A stretch of DNA of 64,000 bases, taken from contig NZ_JAAAML010000002.1 of assembly GCF_024105735.1 (NCBI RefSeq), positions 124,001 to 188,000 of the forward strand, in the 5' to 3' direction. This stretch comes from Parahoeflea alexandrii (lineage in GTDB: Bacteria > Pseudomonadota > Alphaproteobacteria > Rhizobiales > Rhizobiaceae). The notes below the pieces were generated by a model, which searched no databases, was not told the origin of the DNA, and saw only the letters and a list, made by a program, of their open reading frames with translations. The position numbers and the translations under genes are program-made. Shown here piece after piece: positions 17,643 through 25,932 of the stretch; positions within the stretch are counted from its first letter, which is position 1; the number at the start of each line of letters is the position of its first letter.

Positions 17643-17717
17643 TGCTTGGTCTCCCTCAGGCGGCCTTCCCGTGTCTGGGCAGTGCCGGCCATCATACATG
17701 TCTGTTGCGTCTGCCGG

Positions 17718-19082
17718 TCAGGCGCGCTCGAAACCGCGGGCGATTTCCCAGTCGGTTACGGCCTTGTCGAATTCTTCCTGTTCCCACTCCGCGCAGCGCA
17801 CATAGTGGTCAACCACGGCATCGCCCAGGGCCTCCCGCAGCATTTGCGAGTTCCGCAAGGTTTCCGTCGATGCCCGCAAGGTCGAGGGGATGTGCTTGGC
17901 GTTCGCATTTTCGTAGATGTCACCGGCCGTCGGCGGCGCCAGTTCGAGCTTGTTCTCGATACCCTTGATTCCAGCCGCCAGCAGCGCCGCCTGGGCAAGA
18001 TAGGGGTTCATGTCCGAGCCGCCGATGCGGCATTCGACACGCACCGCCTTGGTGCCCTCGCCGCACAGGCGGAAACCGGCGGTGCGGTTGTCGACCGACC
18101 AGACCGCGCGGGTTGGCGCAAAGGTGCCCTTCATGAAACGCTTGTAGCTGTTCACATAGGGCGCCAGGAACCAGGTGTAGTCCGAGGCGTACTCGATCAG
18201 ACCCGCCATGAAGTGGCGCATCAGCTCGGACATGCCGTACTCGCCGTTCCCGTCGCGGAACGCGGGCTCCTTGCCGCTCCACAGCGACATGTGCACATGC
18301 GACGACGAGCCCACCTTGTTTGCGTTCCACTTCGGCAGGAAGGTGACCGAACGGCCATTGGCCCAGGCAATTTCCTTGACCGCGTGCTTGGCAATGGTGT
18401 GATGGTCGGCGCAATCGAGCGCTTCCGAGTAACGGATGTTGAGCTCTTCCTGGCCGGTCTCGGCTTCGCCCTTCGAGTTTTCGATCGGAATGCCGGCGGC
18501 AAACAGATGGTTGCGTACCGGGCGCATGATGCTCTCTTCCTTGGTCGTCTGCAGGATGTGGTAATCCTCGTTATAGGCGCTGATCGGGGTCAGCTCGCGG
18601 TAGCCCGAGCGGGCGAGATCGCGAAAACTCTGCTCGAACAGGAAGAACTCGAGCTCTGTCGCCATCATCGCCTCGTAGCCCAGTTCCTTCAGCCGGGCGA
18701 TCTGCACTTTCAGGATCTGCCTCGGCGATTGCGGTACCGGCTTGTGGGTATTGTGATCAAGAAGGTCGCACAGCACCATCGCCGTGCCTTCCAGCCACGG
18801 CACCCGCCGCAGGGTGGAAAGGTCGGGCTGCATCACGTAGTCGCCATAACCCGCCTGCCAGCTGGTCGTCGCATAGCCGTTCGGCGTCGCCATTTCGAGG
18901 TCCGTCGCCAGCATGTAGTTGCAGCAATGGGTTTCCTTGTGGCTCGACTCGATGAAGTTCTGCACATGGAAACGCTTGCCCATCAGGCGGCCCTGCATGT
19001 CGACACAGCACACCAGCACGGTGTCGATATCGCCGGAGCCTGCGGCAGATTTCAGCTCATCGAAGGTAAGGTTTCCAGCCAT
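17718..19082 (-). CDS. Glutamine-synthetase-family gamma-glutamyl ligase
   Basis: The 454-aa protein belongs to the GlnA/PuuA/GlnT superfamily. It has the N-terminal beta-grasp segment (VLVCCVDMQGRLMGKRFHV, residues 22-40), the metal and glutamate residues in ATELEFFLFEQ near 140, the ATP region KVGSSSHVHMSLW near 260, and the arginine-containing VRVECRIGGSDMNPYL near 350. It lacks the C-terminal adenylylation loop of GlnA type I, and its context is catabolic, so it probably ligates glutamate to an amine other than ammonia, as PuuA or IpuC do. The amine is unknown. It is the fifth gene of the operon. Confidence 0.85.
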   Translation of the reverse strand: MAGNLTFDELKSAAGSGDIDTVLVCCVDMQGRLMGKRFHVQNFIESSHKETHCCNYMLATDLEMATPNGYATTSWQAGYGDYVMQPDLSTLRRVPWLEGTAMVLCDLLDHNTHKPVPQSPRQILKVQIARLKELGYEAMMATELEFFLFEQSFRDLARSGYRELTPISAYNEDYHILQTTKEESIMRPVRNHLFAAGIPIENSKGEAETGQEELNIRYSEALDCADHHTIAKHAVKEIAWANGRSVTFLPKWNANKVGSSSHVHMSLWSGKEPAFRDGNGEYGMSELMRHFMAGLIEYASDYTWFLAPYVNSYKRFMKGTFAPTRAVWSVDNRTAGFRLCGEGTKAVRVECRIGGSDMNPYLAQAALLAAGIKGIENKLELAPPTAGDIYENANAKHIPSTLRASTETLRNSQMLREALGDAVVDHYVRCAEWEQEEFDKAVTDWEIARGFERA

Positions 19083-19145
19083 GTGATCTGATCCTGGTAA
19101 GCGGCCCCCGGGGGCCGGGATTTCGTGATGCGCTGTAGCGGCAAT

Positions 19146-19175
19146 CCGCCCCCCGGCGCAAGCCGGGAGGCGGCG
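19146..19175 (-). promoter_or_regulatory. Hairpin between TRAP binding protein and ligase genes
   Basis: A GC-rich stem (CCGCC-CCCGGC with GCCGGG-AGGCGG) closed by a GCAA tetraloop lies in the 112-bp gap between the TRAP binding-protein gene and the ligase gene. Similar hairpins often stabilise the binding-protein mRNA or reduce read-through. Confidence 0.45.
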
Positions 19176-19194
19176 ATTTCAAAGGTCCGCGCAA

Positions 19195-20247
19195 TCAGCT
19201 TTCGCCGTAGGGGAATCCAGCGGCATTGATGACGCTGTTGTATTCCTTGAAGATCGAGATGACCTTTGCCTTGGTTTCGCTTTCCGCGGCAATCTCGTCC
19301 CAGAACACCTTGGCGGCGTCTTCGACCTGTTTCCAGTCGGAGGCCGGAACCGAGCGCAGCTGCAGCTTGTCGCCGGTGGCGCGCAGCTTGGCTTCGCCGC
19401 CCCAGTACCACTGGTTGCGGAACGTGTGGGTCGCTTCCATACAGGAAATGTAGAGCGCCTTGAGGTGTTCCGGCAGCGCGTTCCACTTCTCCTCGTTGGC
19501 GAACCAGGAACCGATCCAGGCGCCGGAGATGTTGTTGGTCAGGAAGTAGTCGGTCACATCGGCCCAGCCGACCGTGTAATCTTCGGTGATACCCGACCAT
19601 GACATCCCGTCGAGTTCGCCGGTCTGCACCGCAACTTCGGCGTCCTCGTAGGGAATCGACACCGGCACCACACCGAACTGGGTGAGGAAGCGGCCGGCGG
19701 TCGGGAAGGTGTAGAGCTTCAGACCGTCGAGATCTGCAACGCTGGTGATTTCCTTCTTGGTGTTGAAGTTGCACGGATCCTGGCCCGCAGCCGAAAGCCA
19801 GACAACGCCGGTACCCGAATAGGCTTCACGCCAGATGTCGGCCAGACCGTATTGCTGGAACAGCACCGGCACATCGAGGATCGAACGCGTTGCGAACGGG
19901 AAGTAGCCGCCGAACAGACCCACTTCCACGGGTGACGCCATCGAATCATCATCCGAATGCACCGCATCGATGGTGCCCGCCTGCATGGCGCGGAACAACT
20001 CGCCAGTCGGCACGATCTGGTCTGCGAAGAACAGCTCGATCACCATCTCGCCATTGGCCGCCTTGTTGAAGGCATCGACGAAAGGCTGGGTCACATACTG
20101 GCCCAGTGTCGCGCCTGCATATGTCTGCATGCGCCAGCGGATCGGCTCCTGCGCAATCGCCGGCGGTGCGGCGAGCGCTGTTCCGGCTGCCGCACCGGCG
20201 GCAACGCCGGCCTTGGTCAGAAATTGACGCCTCTTGATATTGCTCAT
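19195..20247 (-). CDS. TRAP transporter substrate-binding protein (DctP-like)
   Basis: The 350-aa periplasmic protein delivers substrate to the DctQM permease encoded upstream. It starts with a twin-arginine signal (KRRQFLTKAG, cleavage likely after APPAIAQ near residue 27). The mature part has DctP-family features such as IELFFADQIVPTGELFRAMQAGTIDAV and the conserved specificity segment DLDGLKLYTFP near 175. The start at 20247 has an AAAGGAG site. TAT-exported DctP proteins in this subgroup often bind organic anions or pyruvate-like compounds. Here the operon suggests a nitrogen-containing or glutamyl-conjugable substrate, but the ligand is not predictable from sequence alone. Confidence 0.9.
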   Translation of the reverse strand: MSNIKRRQFLTKAGVAAGAAAGTALAAPPAIAQEPIRWRMQTYAGATLGQYVTQPFVDAFNKAANGEMVIELFFADQIVPTGELFRAMQAGTIDAVHSDDDSMASPVEVGLFGGYFPFATRSILDVPVLFQQYGLADIWREAYSGTGVVWLSAAGQDPCNFNTKKEITSVADLDGLKLYTFPTAGRFLTQFGVVPVSIPYEDAEVAVQTGELDGMSWSGITEDYTVGWADVTDYFLTNNISGAWIGSWFANEEKWNALPEHLKALYISCMEATHTFRNQWYWGGEAKLRATGDKLQLRSVPASDWKQVEDAAKVFWDEIAAESETKAKVISIFKEYNSVINAAGFPYGES

Positions 20248-20290
20248 GCTGTTCTCCTTTTTGGTTTCGTCTTCTTCGGATGTGCTCACT

Positions 20291-21625
20291 TCAGCCCTGG
20301 AGTTTGCCCCGGAATTGCTCGGGCAACCACAGTGCGATTTCCGGGTACATCATCACGATCACCAATGTGAGCAGCATGACCGCGACGAAGGGAATGACGG
20401 ACACATAGATATGGCGCAGCTTGATCTCCGGCGGCGCCATGGCCCGCATCAGGAACAGGTTGTAGCCGAACGGCGGCGTCATGTAGGCGATCTGGCAGGT
20501 GATGGTGTAGAGCACACCGTACCAGACCAGATCGAAGCCGAGGATCTTGACCAGAGGCACGTAGAGCGGAGCCACGATCACCAGCATTGCCGTGTCGTCA
20601 AGGAATGTCCCCATCAGCAGGAAGCTCAACTGCATCAGGATCAGCACGTGCCAGGGCTCGAGACCGAGCTGGCCGAGGAAGAAATTCTCGATCGCGCGCA
20701 CAGCACCCAAACCGTCAAACACCGCGCCGAAACAAAGTGCGGCCAGAATGATCCACATGAACATGCAGGAGATGCCGAGCGTCTTGCGCATGACGTTCTC
20801 CATCACCTCCCGGGACAGTCGTCCCTTGATGAAGGCAGCGGCCATCGAGGCCAGCGCGCCCACGGCCGAGCTTTCCACCAGGCTGGTGTAGCCCATCAGG
20901 AACAGCCCGTTCATCAGGAAGAAGATCATGAACGGCAGGAAGCCGGCGCGCAGCAGGCTGATCCGCTCCTTCCAGGTAATCGCGTCGCGCTCGGCCTTCG
21001 GCAGCGGCGGCCCCAGATGTGGTTGCAACTGGCAGCGGATGGCGATGTAGAGAATGAACAACCCCGCCATCAGCAGACCCGGAAACACCCCGGCAAGCCA
21101 CAGCTGGCTCACCGGCTGCCGTGCGATCATGCCGTAAAGCACCAGCACCACCGACGGCGGAATCAGGATCCCGAGCGAGGATCCGCCCTGGATCACCCCG
21201 GTGATCATCACCTTGTCGTAGTTGCGCCTGAGCAACTCAGGCAGCGCGATGGTCGCGCCGATCGCCATGCCGGCAACGGACAATCCGTTCATTGCCGAAA
21301 TCACCACCATCAGGAAGATCGTGCCGATCGCCAGCCCGCCCGGAACCGGCCCGAACCAGACATGAAACATCCGGTAGAGATCGTCCGCGATCCGGCTTTC
21401 CGACAGCATGTAGCCCATGAAGATGAACATCGGCAGCGTCAGCAACGGATACCATTTCATCAGCTTGATCGATTGCGTGAACGCGATCTCGACACCGCCG
21501 GTGCCCCACAGCGGCAGCGCAGCGATCACGGCGACAGCACCGATGACGCCGAACACACGCTGTCCGGTCAGGAGCAGCGCCATCATCGAGGCGAACATGA
21601 ACAGCGCGATAAGTTCGTAGCTCAC
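20291..21625 (-). CDS. dctM: TRAP transporter large permease DctM
   Basis: The 444-aa protein is the 12-helix permease subunit of a tripartite ATP-independent periplasmic transporter. Hydrophobic segments run through the whole length. Family landmarks include the LTLPMFIFMGYML segment near 58, GGSSLGILIPPSVVLVLYG near 145 and DDTAMLVIVAPLYVPL near 345. It uses a GTG start that overlaps the DctQ stop as GTGA, so the two are translated in step. It imports substrate with Na+ or H+ symport. The three TRAP genes stand between the amidohydrolase and the ligase. Confidence 0.94.
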   Translation of the reverse strand: MSYELIALFMFASMMALLLTGQRVFGVIGAVAVIAALPLWGTGGVEIAFTQSIKLMKWYPLLTLPMFIFMGYMLSESRIADDLYRMFHVWFGPVPGGLAIGTIFLMVVISAMNGLSVAGMAIGATIALPELLRRNYDKVMITGVIQGGSSLGILIPPSVVLVLYGMIARQPVSQLWLAGVFPGLLMAGLFILYIAIRCQLQPHLGPPLPKAERDAITWKERISLLRAGFLPFMIFFLMNGLFLMGYTSLVESSAVGALASMAAAFIKGRLSREVMENVMRKTLGISCMFMWIILAALCFGAVFDGLGAVRAIENFFLGQLGLEPWHVLILMQLSFLLMGTFLDDTAMLVIVAPLYVPLVKILGFDLVWYGVLYTITCQIAYMTPPFGYNLFLMRAMAPPEIKLRHIYVSVIPFVAVMLLTLVIVMMYPEIALWLPEQFRGKLQG

Positions 21626-22149
21626 AGGCCGGCCTCGCTTGCATGGTTTACGCTGACACCGCGCAGGAACAGAATGTCACGGAAGAGCTCGGCCACGGTC
21701 TGCAGCAGCATGAGCAGAATACCGATGACAGCGACGACCTTGACCGGCCACATATAGGGCCGCCAGACCGAATGCGCCCGCTCGCCCCACTCGATGGCAT
21801 AGGTCGTGCTTGAGATGCCGCCATAGAGCAGGACGCAGAGATAGAAGATCAGGAACAGCACCGTGACGGAATCGATCGCCGCCTTGCGCCTTGGAGACCA
21901 CATGCCGTAGATCAGGTCCATCCGCACGTGATCGCCCATCTGCATCGAATAGGCGCCGCCAAGCAGGTAGTAACCGACCATGATGAACTGGGCGAACTCG
22001 AGCGTCCAAAGCGCCGGCGATCCGGCATACTTCGTCACCGACGACCAGAACAAGACGCCCATCAGCGCAAAGATCAGATACATCGCAAAGCGCCCGACAC
22101 GCCTGTTGAAGGTATCGACGATCCGGATATAGCGTTCCATGAAACCCAT
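21622..22149 (-). CDS. dctQ: TRAP transporter small permease DctQ
   Basis: The 175-aa protein has four membrane helices, about residues 20-38, 53-72, 95-115 and 138-160, in the usual DctQ layout with the conserved WTLEFAQFIMVGYYLLGGAYSM region in the second. It supports DctM in the inner membrane. The start is placed at the ATG at 22149; a nearby in-frame ATG three codons later is also possible, and a longer extension to 22197 overlaps the preceding gene's end. It is followed by dctM with a 4-bp overlap. Confidence 0.9.
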   Translation of the reverse strand: MGFMERYIRIVDTFNRRVGRFAMYLIFALMGVLFWSSVTKYAGSPALWTLEFAQFIMVGYYLLGGAYSMQMGDHVRMDLIYGMWSPRRKAAIDSVTVLFLIFYLCVLLYGGISSTTYAIEWGERAHSVWRPYMWPVKVVAVIGILLMLLQTVAELFRDILFLRGVSVNHASEAGL

Positions 22150-22197
22150 TATCGTCCGGCCCCCGGGCAACGCCTTTTCTCCACCGGAATGGCGCAC

Positions 22198-22992
22198 TCA
22201 CGCATGAAGATGTCCCCCTTCTGTTTTCAGCCGTTCCACTGAAACGGCGAGAAGCTCGGCGATATGCCCGGCCCATTGCTGCTGGCCGGCATTATCGGAA
22301 ATGAGATCATTGCGGATCTCGAGCATGACGTTGGCGATTTCCCGGGTCAATCCATGACGCTTGAGCGTATGGGTCACGCCGTCCGCAGGCCCATAGGGAT
22401 AGTTCCGGCTGACCTTTTCAAGCTTCATCGACGCGGCTGCCTCAAGCATCCCATCGGCGAGCCGGCGGTCTTCATCGTGCAGTATTCCCAAAAACCCTTC
22501 GCGCGGCCTGCCAAAATAGACTGGCGTAAACGAATGGATGGTGACAAGCACCACGCTGCGACCCTGCGCCAGCCGCGCATCGATCAGCGCATCGATAGCC
22601 TGATGAAACGGATGGTACAGTGCCCTGGCCCGGCGCGCCTTGTCCTCGGCGCTGAGCCCGGCATTGCCCGGGATCTCGTAGATCTCGCTTTGCTCGGGAT
22701 AGGCGCCGGCAGATTCCGGCGGGCGGTTGCAATCATAGGCAAGCCGTGAAAACCGCTGCAGGACAAGCGCGGCATCAAGGCGCTCCGACACCAGCTCCGC
22801 CACGCGCTCGGCGCCGATGTCCCAGGCGATGTGGCTTTCCAGCGCTGCGCCATCGAGCCCCAGGGTGCCGAGCGACTTCGGCATGGTTTTCGACGCATGC
22901 TCGCAGATCAGCACAACGTCGCTTGCCCCGCCGGGACGCAGCACGGCAAAGGCAGGCCCCTCTGATGGTTCGATCAGCGTTTCGTCGTGCAT
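22198..22992 (-). CDS. N-formylglutamate amidohydrolase-family protein
   Basis: This 264-aa protein belongs to the N-formylglutamate deformylase (HutG/FGase) family. Motifs include ICEHASKTMP near 29, the metal-site DIGAERVAELV near 58, SRLAYDCNRPPES near 81, and VTIHSFTPVYFG near 150. Characterised relatives hydrolyse N-formylglutamate to glutamate and formate. No histidine-degradation genes are nearby, so here it may cleave another glutamate amide. It is the first gene of the operon and is transcribed away from the RpiR regulator. The 127-bp promoter region contains two inverted repeats, listed separately. Confidence 0.87.
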   Translation of the reverse strand: MHDETLIEPSEGPAFAVLRPGGASDVVLICEHASKTMPKSLGTLGLDGAALESHIAWDIGAERVAELVSERLDAALVLQRFSRLAYDCNRPPESAGAYPEQSEIYEIPGNAGLSAEDKARRARALYHPFHQAIDALIDARLAQGRSVVLVTIHSFTPVYFGRPREGFLGILHDEDRRLADGMLEAAASMKLEKVSRNYPYGPADGVTHTLKRHGLTREIANVMLEIRNDLISDNAGQQQWAGHIAELLAVSVERLKTEGGHLHA

Positions 22993-23049
22993 TCGGTAAC
23001 GGGTCCCCGGCTGCCATGGGCGGCAAATTTCCTATTCGTAACATTGATT

Positions 23050-23075
23050 AGGATTGCTCTTCCTTTGTCAATCCT
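23050..23075. promoter_or_regulatory. Inverted repeat AGGATTG-N12-CAATCCT
   Basis: A perfect 7-bp inverted repeat with a 12-bp spacer lies between the divergent amidohydrolase and rpiR-type genes. It is a candidate operator for the adjacent regulator. Confidence 0.45.
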
Positions 23076-23090
23076 GTAATTTTTATTACA
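23075..23090. promoter_or_regulatory. Palindrome TGTAATTTTTATTACA, likely operator
   Basis: TGTAAT and ATTACA form a perfect palindrome with a TTTT centre, 30 bp upstream of the rpiR ATG and about 85 bp upstream of the amidohydrolase start. Its position suits control of both genes by the RpiR protein. Binding is inferred. Confidence 0.5.
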
Positions 23091-23119
23091 TATTTCGGAG
23101 TTCTGGAACGGGGATCGAC

Positions 23120-23965
23120 ATGGCCATTCGCGAACAGGTTCAGACAGCACTGGGAACCCTGCCCGGCGCCGAGAAGAAAATCGCCCACGCCTTCCTTGCC
23201 AATTATCCCAGCATCGGCCTGTCGACGATCGCCGAGCTTGCAGCACTTGCCGGTACCAGTGCCCCGACGGTGCTGCGCTTTGTCTCCCGGCTGGGTTTCG
23301 AATCCTATCCCGAGTTCCAGCGGGTGTTGCGCAACGATGTGCAGGCGCAGCTGATGTCGCCGCTCGAACGCGCCCGCACCACCGGGCCCGACATCGACAA
23401 TCCGGCGCTCAAGGCCAGTTTTGCCGGCATCACGGCCAATCTCGCGGCCACACTGCGGGCAGTACCCGAAAGCGAGTTCGAGGCCGCCTGCGACTTGCTC
23501 TCCGATCACAAGTCCGCCTGTTACTTGCTGGGTGGCCGGTTCACAGATACCATCGCCGCCTACATGGCTGCGCATCTGCAGATCATCCGTCCGAATGTCA
23601 GGCATTTTGACGGGCAGACATCGACCTGGCGCGACCAGCTGCTCGATGTGCGCCCCGGCGATGTCGCCGTCCTTTTCGATATCCGCCGTTACCAGTCCGA
23701 CCTGGTCCGTCTGGGAGAACTGCTCGTCGAGCGCAAGGCCCGCATCCTGCTGATCACCGATCCCTGGCTGTCGCCGATCGCCCGCTCGGCGCGTGTGGTG
23801 CTGCCCTGCGTGGTCGACGCCAACCGCACCTGGGATTCGAGCATCACCCTGATGGCGGTCGCAGAAGCGCTCATCGACCGGGTCTCCCGCGCCCAGTCTG
23901 AAGCGGCGCGCGCCCGCATGCAGGCGCTCGAAGACATCCACTGGAACAACCTCCCAGGCCGGTGA
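23120..23965 (+). CDS. MurR/RpiR-family transcriptional regulator
   Basis: The 281-aa regulator has an N-terminal RpiR helix-turn-helix (LPGAEKKIAHAFLANYPSIGLSTIAELAALAGTSAPTVLRFVSRLGFESYPEFQ, about 12-65) and a C-terminal SIS domain (residues ~125-260; YLLGGRFTDTIAAYMAAHLQ, LFDIRRYQSDLVRLGELLVERKARILLITD). SIS domains bind phosphosugars or other small ligands. The ATG at 23120 starts the conserved MAIREQ segment; an in-frame ATG at 23054 lies in the operator region and is less likely. It is divergent from the seven-gene TRAP/ligase operon and is the obvious candidate regulator of it. Confidence 0.92.
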   Translation: MAIREQVQTALGTLPGAEKKIAHAFLANYPSIGLSTIAELAALAGTSAPTVLRFVSRLGFESYPEFQRVLRNDVQAQLMSPLERARTTGPDIDNPALKASFAGITANLAATLRAVPESEFEAACDLLSDHKSACYLLGGRFTDTIAAYMAAHLQIIRPNVRHFDGQTSTWRDQLLDVRPGDVAVLFDIRRYQSDLVRLGELLVERKARILLITDPWLSPIARSARVVLPCVVDANRTWDSSITLMAVAEALIDRVSRAQSEAARARMQALEDIHWNNLPGR

Positions 23966-24073
23966 TGTTATCATTCATGCCTGCGCGGGCATGCCTGCAC
24001 GGGAACCATCAGACGGGCGGCGGGCAACGTGAGCAAGCTTGCGCAAACCGGCGCTATCCACTACCCATCGAAC

Positions 24074-24403
24074 ATGGATCAGCAAACCGCATTGGACGCC
24101 TTTTCGGCCCTCAGTCAGGAAACAAGACTCGCCGTTTTCCGGCTGCTCGTATCCGCCGGTCCTGAAGGCATGACCTCGGGCGAGATCGGCGAAAGCCTGA
24201 ATGTCCGCCAGAACACCATGTCGACCAATCTCGGCATTCTGCTCAAGGCCGGACTGGTGCGGCGCGAACGCGACGGACGCAATGTCCGCTATCATGCCGA
24301 TCACACAGGCATCAGCGGTCTTCTCGGTTTTCTGCTGGAAGACTGCTGCGGCGGCAACCCCGACCTCTGCCAGCCCATCATCCGCCAGCTGTCCTGCAAC
24401 TGA
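24074..24403 (+). CDS. ArsR-family transcriptional regulator
   Basis: From the ATG at 24074 this 109-aa protein is a winged-helix ArsR/SmtB repressor (DAFSALSQETRLAVFRLLVSAG; MTSGEIGESLNVRQNTMSTNLGILLKAGLVRRERDGRNVRYHAD). The C terminus carries CC and further cysteines (EDCCGGNPDLC), like rhizobial ArsR proteins thought to sense arsenite or other thiophilic metals. No arsenic resistance gene is adjacent, so its target is not local or is the gene itself. A GTG at 24029 would add 15 residues; I prefer the family-typical start. Confidence 0.82.
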   Translation: MDQQTALDAFSALSQETRLAVFRLLVSAGPEGMTSGEIGESLNVRQNTMSTNLGILLKAGLVRRERDGRNVRYHADHTGISGLLGFLLEDCCGGNPDLCQPIIRQLSCN

Positions 24404-24411
24404 TTACGCTG

Positions 24412-25209
24412 TCAGGGCGAAGACGTCGCCCGCCGGTACAGGTGCCAGGTCGCATGCCCCATCACCGGCAGCACCAAGAGCAGCCCGGCAAACACCGGGA
24501 CGAGTGCCACCAAGGTGCACACGCCGACGATGAAACCGAAGCCCAGCATCGGCAGTGGATTCTTCACCACGGTCGCGATGCTTGTGATCATGGCCGTGAC
24601 GAAATCGACTTCCCGCTCGGCCAGCATCGGCAGCGCGATCACCGTTGTAGAAAACAGCACCGTCGCCAGGAACGCCCCGACAAGCGTGCCGACCATCAGG
24701 AATCCCCAGCCTTCCGGCGTCGACAACACGATATCGACAAACCGGTCCCAGCTGGAGAACGACTTGAAGCCCAGAAACAGCGCCAGCAGCAGGCGAACCT
24801 GGTAGACCCAGATCCAGAAGATGAACATCACCACGAAGGCCATCCAGCCAAGCTGCCGCTCGCGCTGGTAGAAGACCTGCGCCAGAACGCCCTTTGCGGT
24901 GATCGGCTCACCCATCCTGCGCCGGCGGCTGACTTCGTAGAGTCCCACCGCGACAAACGGGCCAAGCAGCGGAAATCCGATGGCCAGCGGGATGATCATC
25001 CATGGCGATCCGATGCGCGTCAGAAACGCCAGGATCAACAGGCCGCCGGCCATGTAGATCGCCCCGAAAAAAAGGCCGTAGCCCGGATGCGCCTTGAAGT
25101 CGTTCCAGCCGTCTTTCAGGCTCTCGCGCACATCATCCAGCGAGAGTTCCCTGATATGCGGCGCGCCCGCCGGATTGTCTCGAACCAGTTCCCCTGTCTT
25201 GTTGGGCAT
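24412..25209 (-). CDS. DUF2189 membrane protein
   Basis: The 265-aa inner-membrane protein has about six hydrophobic segments, beginning with GLFFGAIYMAGGLLILAFL near residue 45. The N-terminal IRELSLDDVRESLKDGWNDFKAHPGYGLFFGA is typical of DUF2189, a family often annotated as related to cytochrome c oxidase subunit I but without haem-ligand evidence. The ATG at 25209 has a GGGAGGA site; the frame stays open far upstream, but that extension lies in the intergenic region. A FixK/FNR-like site is centred about 70 bp upstream. Function unknown; an oxygen-related membrane role is only inferred. Confidence 0.75.
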   Translation of the reverse strand: MPNKTGELVRDNPAGAPHIRELSLDDVRESLKDGWNDFKAHPGYGLFFGAIYMAGGLLILAFLTRIGSPWMIIPLAIGFPLLGPFVAVGLYEVSRRRRMGEPITAKGVLAQVFYQRERQLGWMAFVVMFIFWIWVYQVRLLLALFLGFKSFSSWDRFVDIVLSTPEGWGFLMVGTLVGAFLATVLFSTTVIALPMLAEREVDFVTAMITSIATVVKNPLPMLGFGFIVGVCTLVALVPVFAGLLLVLPVMGHATWHLYRRATSSP

Positions 25210-25273
25210 GATGTCCTCCCTCATTCCCCCTCGAACCAATGTGCAATTGTGCCCAACCACGCATGCTTCGACA

Positions 25274-25287
25274 ATGATCCTGATCAA
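25274..25287. promoter_or_regulatory. FixK/FNR-like anaerobox
   Basis: ATGATCCTGATCAA matches the FixK/FnrN consensus TTGATC-NN-GATCAA at all but the first position. It lies between the divergent DUF2189 gene (65 bp upstream of its ATG) and tspO (190 bp upstream of its ATG). Its distance suits activation of the DUF2189 gene under low oxygen. Confidence 0.5.
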
Positions 25288-25476
25288 CAAAGCGGCATAT
25301 CCCGGTCGAGGAAAGGAATTCCGCCGTATCGGTATCGGCAGCACATCGCGCATTCCCACGCTGCGTGGCCGTCCGGTCTGGTAAAATCGCGGGAAAACAC
25401 TACTTATGGTGGGCACGCCGCGATCCCGGTTCTGCCTTCTGCCTGCGATCGTCGAGAGCCAGACCGGGAGTATCAC

Positions 25477-25932
25477 ATGTCCGCCATCATCATTGCAGTG
25501 CTGGTCCTTGCCACCGCGTCGACCGGCGCCCTGTTCAAGCCGGGAGAATGGTATCAGGAACTGCGGCGCCCCAGCTGGACGCCGCCCAACTGGGCCTTCC
25601 CCGTTGTCTGGAGCATACTTTATCTGGCAATCGGCTTTGCCGGCTGGCTGGTGTGGGAAGCGCAGGGCATGGGGCTCGCAATCGCCTTGTGGCTTGCCCA
25701 ACTGGTCTTTAATGCCGCCTGGTCATGGCTGTTCTTCGGACGCAAGCGTATGGATCTGGCATTCGTGGATGTCTGCCTCCTGTTCCTGACCATCATTGCC
25801 TTCATTCTCGCTGCCGCTCAGGTTTCGCAAACAGCCGCCCTGCTGTTCCTGCCCTACGCGGCCTGGGTCGCGACAGCGGCAACTCTCAACCGTGCCGTCT
25901 GGCGCCTCAATCCCGATGCCGCCCCGGCCTGA
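25477..25932 (+). CDS. tspO: TspO/MBR-family tryptophan-rich sensory protein
   Basis: The 151-aa protein has the five-helix TspO layout and its hallmark aromatic signature: KPGEWYQELRRPSWTPPNWAFPVVWSILYLAIGFAGWLVW (about 21-60), then LWLAQLVFNAAWSWLFFGRKR. TspO binds porphyrins and cholesterol-like ligands. In Rhodobacter and rhizobia it modulates tetrapyrrole traffic and responds to oxygen or nutrient status. The start at 25477 has a GGAG site. The frame is open far upstream over the DUF2189 gene, but this is the shadow frame. It is divergent from DUF2189 across the anaerobox. Confidence 0.92.
   Translation: MSAIIIAVLVLATASTGALFKPGEWYQELRRPSWTPPNWAFPVVWSILYLAIGFAGWLVWEAQGMGLAIALWLAQLVFNAAWSWLFFGRKRMDLAFVDVCLLFLTIIAFILAAAQVSQTAALLFLPYAAWVATAATLNRAVWRLNPDAAPA

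Noticed and set aside
17718-19082. Ammonia-assimilating glutamine synthetase GlnA
   Set aside because: The operon is catabolic, there is no glnB or glnK nearby, and the adenylylation region of GlnA type I is lacking.
16275-19091. 938-aa open frame on the plus strand
   Set aside because: It covers the opposite strand of the aldehyde dehydrogenase and ligase genes and is rich in Arg/His/Gln, typical of antisense shadows.
20234-21757. 507-aa open frame on the plus strand
   Set aside because: It is antisense to the TRAP permease genes and has extreme His/Gln/Arg composition.
22198-22992. HutG of a histidine-utilisation operon
   Set aside because: No hutH, hutU or hutI is present; the neighbours are TRAP, ligase and dehydrogenase genes.
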